Assembly (NCBI GenBank): GCA_041687675.1
Contig: JAWLBM010000033.1
Span: 1-55,792 of the forward strand
Source: JAWLBM01 sp041687675
GTDB taxonomy: Bacteria; Pseudomonadota; Alphaproteobacteria; Rhizobiales; Pleomorphomonadaceae
Reading direction: 5' to 3'
Length of the DNA: 55,792 bases
Shown: positions 51,951 through 55,792 of the stretch, in pieces
Position numbering within the stretch: position 1 is the first letter of the stretch
How the letters are laid out: each line of letters begins with the position of its first letter
Translations under genes and position numbers: made by a program
Notes under the pieces: generated by a model
The model's database searches: none
The model's input: only the letters and a program-made list of their open reading frames with translations
Told to the model about the DNA's origin: nothing

Positions 51951-54900
51951 GAACCATGCTCCAACTGTCTCCGCCGCGCGAGTGCGGCCGTCTCGCCGCG
52001 AGTGACCGGTTCCAGTCGGCCAGGTACCGTCCATGCTCCTCGTCCTGGCGCGACAGCACGGGCGCCTCGGAATAGACGGGCGAGGCCACCTCGGCCGGGA
52101 ACGGTTTTCCGGACATGCAGGCGAGCACCGCGTTCACGGCCGCATCCATCTCCCAGGCGAGGCTCCTGTCGGCGACGAAGGACAGACATCGTCGCTGACG
52201 CTCCTGGAACAAGCCGTCGTCGACGAGGAGGAGCTCCAAAGCGCTTGCGAGCGACTCGGCGGCCTGCCCAGCCAGCAGCGCCGTCCCATCCGGGAAGTCA
52301 AACAGGTTGTTGTAGCGGTAGACATCCACAGGGACGGCGCCGCACGCCATCATTTCAAATGGTATCCGCGACGGATTGCTGAATGACAGGCTGACTCCGG
52401 TCCGGCAGCGGCTGTACAGCCTGCTGAGTTCGGGAAGTTCGGTGACCAGGCCGAACTGGACGAACCCCTCCGACAACTTCCGTGGCGGCTTCTGTTCGGA
52501 ACCGAACAGGTAGACGGTCGTGTCCGGCTGACGGCGCAGCAGGATCTTCAGTGCCCTCAGCGTCAGTTCCGGGGCCCGGCGCGGCTTTTCGGGCTGGTAG
52601 AGCACCGCCACAGCCTTTTCCCGAGTGACCTCCGGGCGAGGGAAATAGACCGAGCCGTCCTGGCCGAGTCCGCTCGGATAGCCGAATACGCCAAACTGAT
52701 TTGCCAAGAGATGGGTCATCCACCGGCCCACGATGATCGGAGTGAATCCGAACCCGTAGCTGTTTTCTGCGCGGACAAAATCGTCCCCCATGGGCGAGAA
52801 GAGACCCTCCATGTCCTGGATCAGGTAGAATTTATGGGGAACAGGCTTGAGGTTGCGAGAAATGAACTGTGCCGACCGCGGCGTGGTGGCGAATACGGCG
52901 TCCCAGCCCTCCAACGAAGCCCATTTCTGGTGGATGACGCACGTCGACCGCCCCAGGGTCTCCTGAATCACATCGGCGCCGTCACCGAGGTCCTGCAGCA
53001 TGATCTCGCACTCGATGCCGAGCTCGAGCAGGCGGCGCACCAGGCTGAACACGGTACGATGGCCGCCTGAGCCGCGGATCGGCGGCGGACAGACGAAGCC
53101 GATCTTCATCCGGTGCGGGTCGGCCGGCAGGAGCGCCGCCTTGGTGAACTCGAGCGGCATGTGGCGCGCGGCCGGGTGCCTCGAGTCGACGAAGCGGGTG
53201 ATTTCGGACGTTCGAACGAAGCCGTCCCGCCAGCGAACCCTTTCGAGTAAACGCAGACCGTCACCGTGCACCAACCACGGGTCACGCTGATCGCAATTGT
53301 CTCCGGGGTAGCTCTGCTGTCGCATCGCCTCGATGTCCCCGGCCCCGAAGGTCTCGTTGTGCTCGAGTTCATAGAAGCCGTCCGCCAGGACCGCCGGTGG
53401 ATTCGTGACCAGCGCATTCGCCAGGGCGAGAGCCAGGGGCTGAAGATCGTTCGCCACCAGCCCATGACGCTCCACGTAGCTCATCACCTCGTCCGCGACG
53501 GCCAGGACACCTGTTTGGATCGGGCGTGATACGGCTGAGACGCAGCGTTCTTCCGGTTCGTGAACCTGCATCTCGGGGCGGAACCGCCCCTTCTCGTTCG
53601 CATAGCCTGCGACCGTGCCCCCAGCGCAGTTGAACACAAGTTCCAGCGGGGCGACCTCTTGATGGGCCAACGAACCGATGCCGCCGTTTTCGTCGAAAAC
53701 GTACCCACGTTTCCGTGCATTCGGCGGCTGCTCGTTTATGAATTGGAACAACCCCAAATAGACGCCGGCGATATCGCGGCCGATCAACGCGGCAAGATTG
53801 TCCTGTATCGTTCCACGCCATCCGATATCTACAAATGCGACTGGCTCTTCACTCGATGAAGTAAGGCCCAGCTCGCCAAGGTAGCCCAACAGAGCGGCGC
53901 GAGCCTCCGCGATCTTGTCGTTCGCATGGGCGATGAACACCGGATCGTCGATCAGCCGTCCGAACTCCGGATTGGTCCCCGGCAACTCATAGCCCTTGTC
54001 CCAGTCCACGCCGACTGCGGCGCATCGGGCCCTCACCAAATCCTCGTCGAGCTTCAGGCTTCGAGCCATCGCCTTGGGAGACTGGGTCGCGTAGAGCGAC
54101 CAGAGCCGCTCCATTCCGGATCTGGAGAAACGCTCCATGGACGCGGCGAATGAGGAGCGGCGGGAAACGTGAAGGAGTCTCGAACCCGGTGGCGTCACAC
54201 CGTATGGCCGCGCCGATGCGAGGCAATCGTAGAGCTCCTTGAGGAAGACGCCCTCCCGGGTGCAAAACCAGATTGTGCTCGCTCCCTCGCGAATGGCGGT
54301 TTCCATGGCCGCCAGGGCAAGACCCACGGCCAGCGGAGCGATGCGCATGCCGAGTGCGACAAGCTCATCCTTCTCCTCGCGGGCGCGCATCTCGACCAGC
54401 GCGCCGATCCTGCTCAGGTGGGGTTCGGAATCACCTGTGAGCAGTCGCTCCATCGCTGCGCCAAACCACGCGCGCCGACGTTCCTCGACGGAGTTGAGAT
54501 AGAGATGCGCGTTCAAGCCGCGCGCCAGGGGGGACTTGAGGTCCGCGAGCGGATTGTCCCCGACATGAATCACCTGGTCCGCAGCCGCCTCGAGATCCCC
54601 AAGCACCCTGTCGAAAAGCCTGCCACTCCGCTTGTTGTCCAGCGACTCGCTGGAGACATAGACGGACCGGATGGACTCCAGGGGAATGCCGGCGGCGGCG
54701 ATGATGCGCCCGAGATCCGGCGCGCTCATGTAGAAGTCGGAAACGACCACCTTCGGCGTTTCCGCAATCCGTTCCAGCCACCGGAGCATGGACAGGTCGG
54801 GCCGAACGCTGCCGACCTCGAAACCGACCTCCGCCTCGAGCAGGTCGCCGACCATGGTGTCCAGCTGGTCCGGCTCGAAGCTCTCGTCTCGCAGAACCTT

Positions 54901-55792
54901 CTGGAGCCACAGCCGAAGCGCGTCGGCGAGCCGGAACTCGAAGTCTCCGTTCGGCGCGGCGGCCGCCTCGCAATCGAGTCGTGCCCTGTAGAGCGCGACC
55001 GGGGTGGAGTAGTCGGACCGCAGACGCGCCGCATGGGTCAGAAGCAGGTGGCGCGCACTCCGCAACTTGATCTCGTCGGGATGGCAATCCCGACGGATCA
55101 GGGTGTCCCAGACGTCGAGACTTACGATCGACGCACTGACCTTTGCTGGAAGTTGGTCAAGCGCGGAGGCCTCGTGGTCGGCGGGTGGCCGCAGGTTGGC
55201 CTCGACAGCGGCCAGTTGGCGAAGCCTGGAAAGCGAGAAACCACGATGAAACAGCCCGGTGCTGTCTTCCCGGTCGAGACGGCGCCACTCCGGGGGGATC
55301 TGGCCGCGTGGATTGGGCAGGCAGCCGCTCGTCCTGCCGCTCACGACGTAGTGGATCAACGGGTCCAGGTTCGAAGCCCGAACGGCCGGGTACCGGTTCC
55401 GGTACCAATTCGTGTCGAACTCCGGGTGCGGCCACCTGCCGTGTTTGGACCCGAAACGGAAGTAGTGGTCGATCGGATCGCCTTTGAATGCGTGAAGCTC
55501 GGGTGTTTGCCGGTAATACCAGTCAGAATTGAAGAACAATTTCAGGAGATCGGCCGGTACCATCCCCCTTGCGCGTTCCGATGGGTCGTCAGACGGCATC
55601 GCAAACGGATAGTTCGGGGGCATCCACCCGGCAGCGTTTGGCAGCAGCCCCGCCTTCTGACCCACTGTGACGAAATGATGGAAGAGGTTGGCGGCGGTCG
55701 TGTCCCGCCGCGTGGTGTAGCTGGACGGCAGCGAAGCCGCCCGCACGCGCGCCATCCACAGCGCTGTAGCGGGCGGGCGGCTTTGCGGGGGT
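51943..55792 (-). CDS. Giant HAD-domain plus glycosyltransferase protein, 5' end beyond window
   Basis: At least 1,270 residues, in frame to the window edge. The N terminus holds repeats of about 45 residues (HHFVTVGQKAGLLPN, DHYFRFGSKHGRWPHPEFD, IHYVVSGRTSGCLPNP), the first apparently cut, so the gene probably starts outside. A HAD domain follows: DVWDTLIRR (about 215), VVSDFYMSAPD and HVGDNPLADLKS. Then comes the helical partner domain often attached to it (FCTREGVFLKELYDCLA, FVDIGWRGTIQDNL). The last 385 residues are a GT4/WsaF-like glycosyltransferase: GFVCPPPIRGSGGHRTVFSL, then LIQDMEGLFSPMG and PFEMMACGAVPVDVY. A role in surface polysaccharide synthesis is inferred. Confidence 0.82.
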   Translation of the reverse strand, partial: PPQSRPPATALWMARVRAASLPSSYTTRRDTTAANLFHHFVTVGQKAGLLPNAAGWMPPNYPFAMPSDDPSERARGMVPADLLKLFFNSDWYYRQTPELHAFKGDPIDHYFRFGSKHGRWPHPEFDTNWYRNRYPAVRASNLDPLIHYVVSGRTSGCLPNPRGQIPPEWRRLDREDSTGLFHRGFSLSRLRQLAAVEANLRPPADHEASALDQLPAKVSASIVSLDVWDTLIRRDCHPDEIKLRSARHLLLTHAARLRSDYSTPVALYRARLDCEAAAAPNGDFEFRLADALRLWLQKVLRDESFEPDQLDTMVGDLLEAEVGFEVGSVRPDLSMLRWLERIAETPKVVVSDFYMSAPDLGRIIAAAGIPLESIRSVYVSSESLDNKRSGRLFDRVLGDLEAAADQVIHVGDNPLADLKSPLARGLNAHLYLNSVEERRRAWFGAAMERLLTGDSEPHLSRIGALVEMRAREEKDELVALGMRIAPLAVGLALAAMETAIREGASTIWFCTREGVFLKELYDCLASARPYGVTPPGSRLLHVSRRSSFAASMERFSRSGMERLWSLYATQSPKAMARSLKLDEDLVRARCAAVGVDWDKGYELPGTNPEFGRLIDDPVFIAHANDKIAEARAALLGYLGELGLTSSSEEPVAFVDIGWRGTIQDNLAALIGRDIAGVYLGLFQFINEQPPNARKRGYVFDENGGIGSLAHQEVAPLELVFNCAGGTVAGYANEKGRFRPEMQVHEPEERCVSAVSRPIQTGVLAVADEVMSYVERHGLVANDLQPLALALANALVTNPPAVLADGFYELEHNETFGAGDIEAMRQQSYPGDNCDQRDPWLVHGDGLRLLERVRWRDGFVRTSEITRFVDSRHPAARHMPLEFTKAALLPADPHRMKIGFVCPPPIRGSGGHRTVFSLVRRLLELGIECEIMLQDLGDGADVIQETLGRSTCVIHQKWASLEGWDAVFATTPRSAQFISRNLKPVPHKFYLIQDMEGLFSPMGDDFVRAENSYGFGFTPIIVGRWMTHLLANQFGVFGYPSGLGQDGSVYFPRPEVTREKAVAVLYQPEKPRRAPELTLRALKILLRRQPDTTVYLFGSEQKPPRKLSEGFVQFGLVTELPELSRLYSRCRTGVSLSFSNPSRIPFEMMACGAVPVDVYRYNNLFDFPDGTALLAGQAAESLASALELLLVDDGLFQERQRRCLSFVADRSLAWEMDAAVNAVLACMSGKPFPAEVASPVYSEAPVLSRQDEEHGRYLADWNRSLAARRPHSRGGDSWSMVHG

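Overview
The window is high-GC DNA from an alphaproteobacterium, most likely Hyphomicrobiales (Rhizobiales). The main pointers are a tatABC-serS-surE-pcm-nlpD block in the order known from that class, a glnB-glnA pair behind a sigma-54 promoter, and a small protein of the rhizobial ExoX/SyrA type. Most of the window is densely packed with genes at roughly 70-80% GC in the stretches I counted. No rRNA, tRNA, CRISPR array or intact insertion sequence was seen.

Layout. 1-4.9 kb: 5' part of a bifunctional NAD(P)HX repair enzyme (-), glnB-glnA (+), a CDP-alcohol phosphatidyltransferase (+) and a secreted trypsin-like protease (-). 5.2-7.2 kb: a Tat-exported PhoX-type phosphatase. 7.3-13.1 kb: the tatA-tatB-tatC-serS-surE-pcm-nlpD block on the minus strand. 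13.3-21.2 kb: housekeeping and single genes (ABC ATPase, thioesterase, VOC protein, CoA-binding protein, Hsp70-like protein, parE, flavin oxidoreductase).

21.5-29.8 kb: a minus-strand operon that reads as amide sensing, uptake and hydrolysis. From its promoter at about 29.8 kb the order is leader terminator, amiC-like sensor, amiR-like ANTAR antiterminator, two dipeptide-type permeases, binding protein, acetamidase/formamidase and a fused double ATPase. 31.5-41.8 kb: a divergent uptake and catabolic locus around a GntR regulator. It holds a complete branched-chain-type ABC transporter (binding protein on one arm, LivGFHM on the other), an FAD amine oxidase, a DapA-family enzyme that lacks usual active-site residues, an aldo/keto reductase, and DUF3830, TIGR04076 and NTF2-like proteins. 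The substrate is unknown.

41.8-43.3 kb: decayed exopolysaccharide genes (ExoQ-, ExoY- and ExoP-like remnants) around one intact ExoX/SyrA-like ORF. 43.3-49.2 kb: a bacterial CDC48/p97-type AAA ATPase, a metallo-beta-lactamase-fold hydrolase, a PRC-barrel protein and a membrane-anchored EEP phosphatase. 49.3 kb to the right edge: a sulfotransferase-like gene, then a lower-GC region (about 60% in sampled lines) with a methyltransferase-sulfotransferase fusion and a very large HAD plus glycosyltransferase protein that runs off the window. This looks like an acquired surface-glycan locus.
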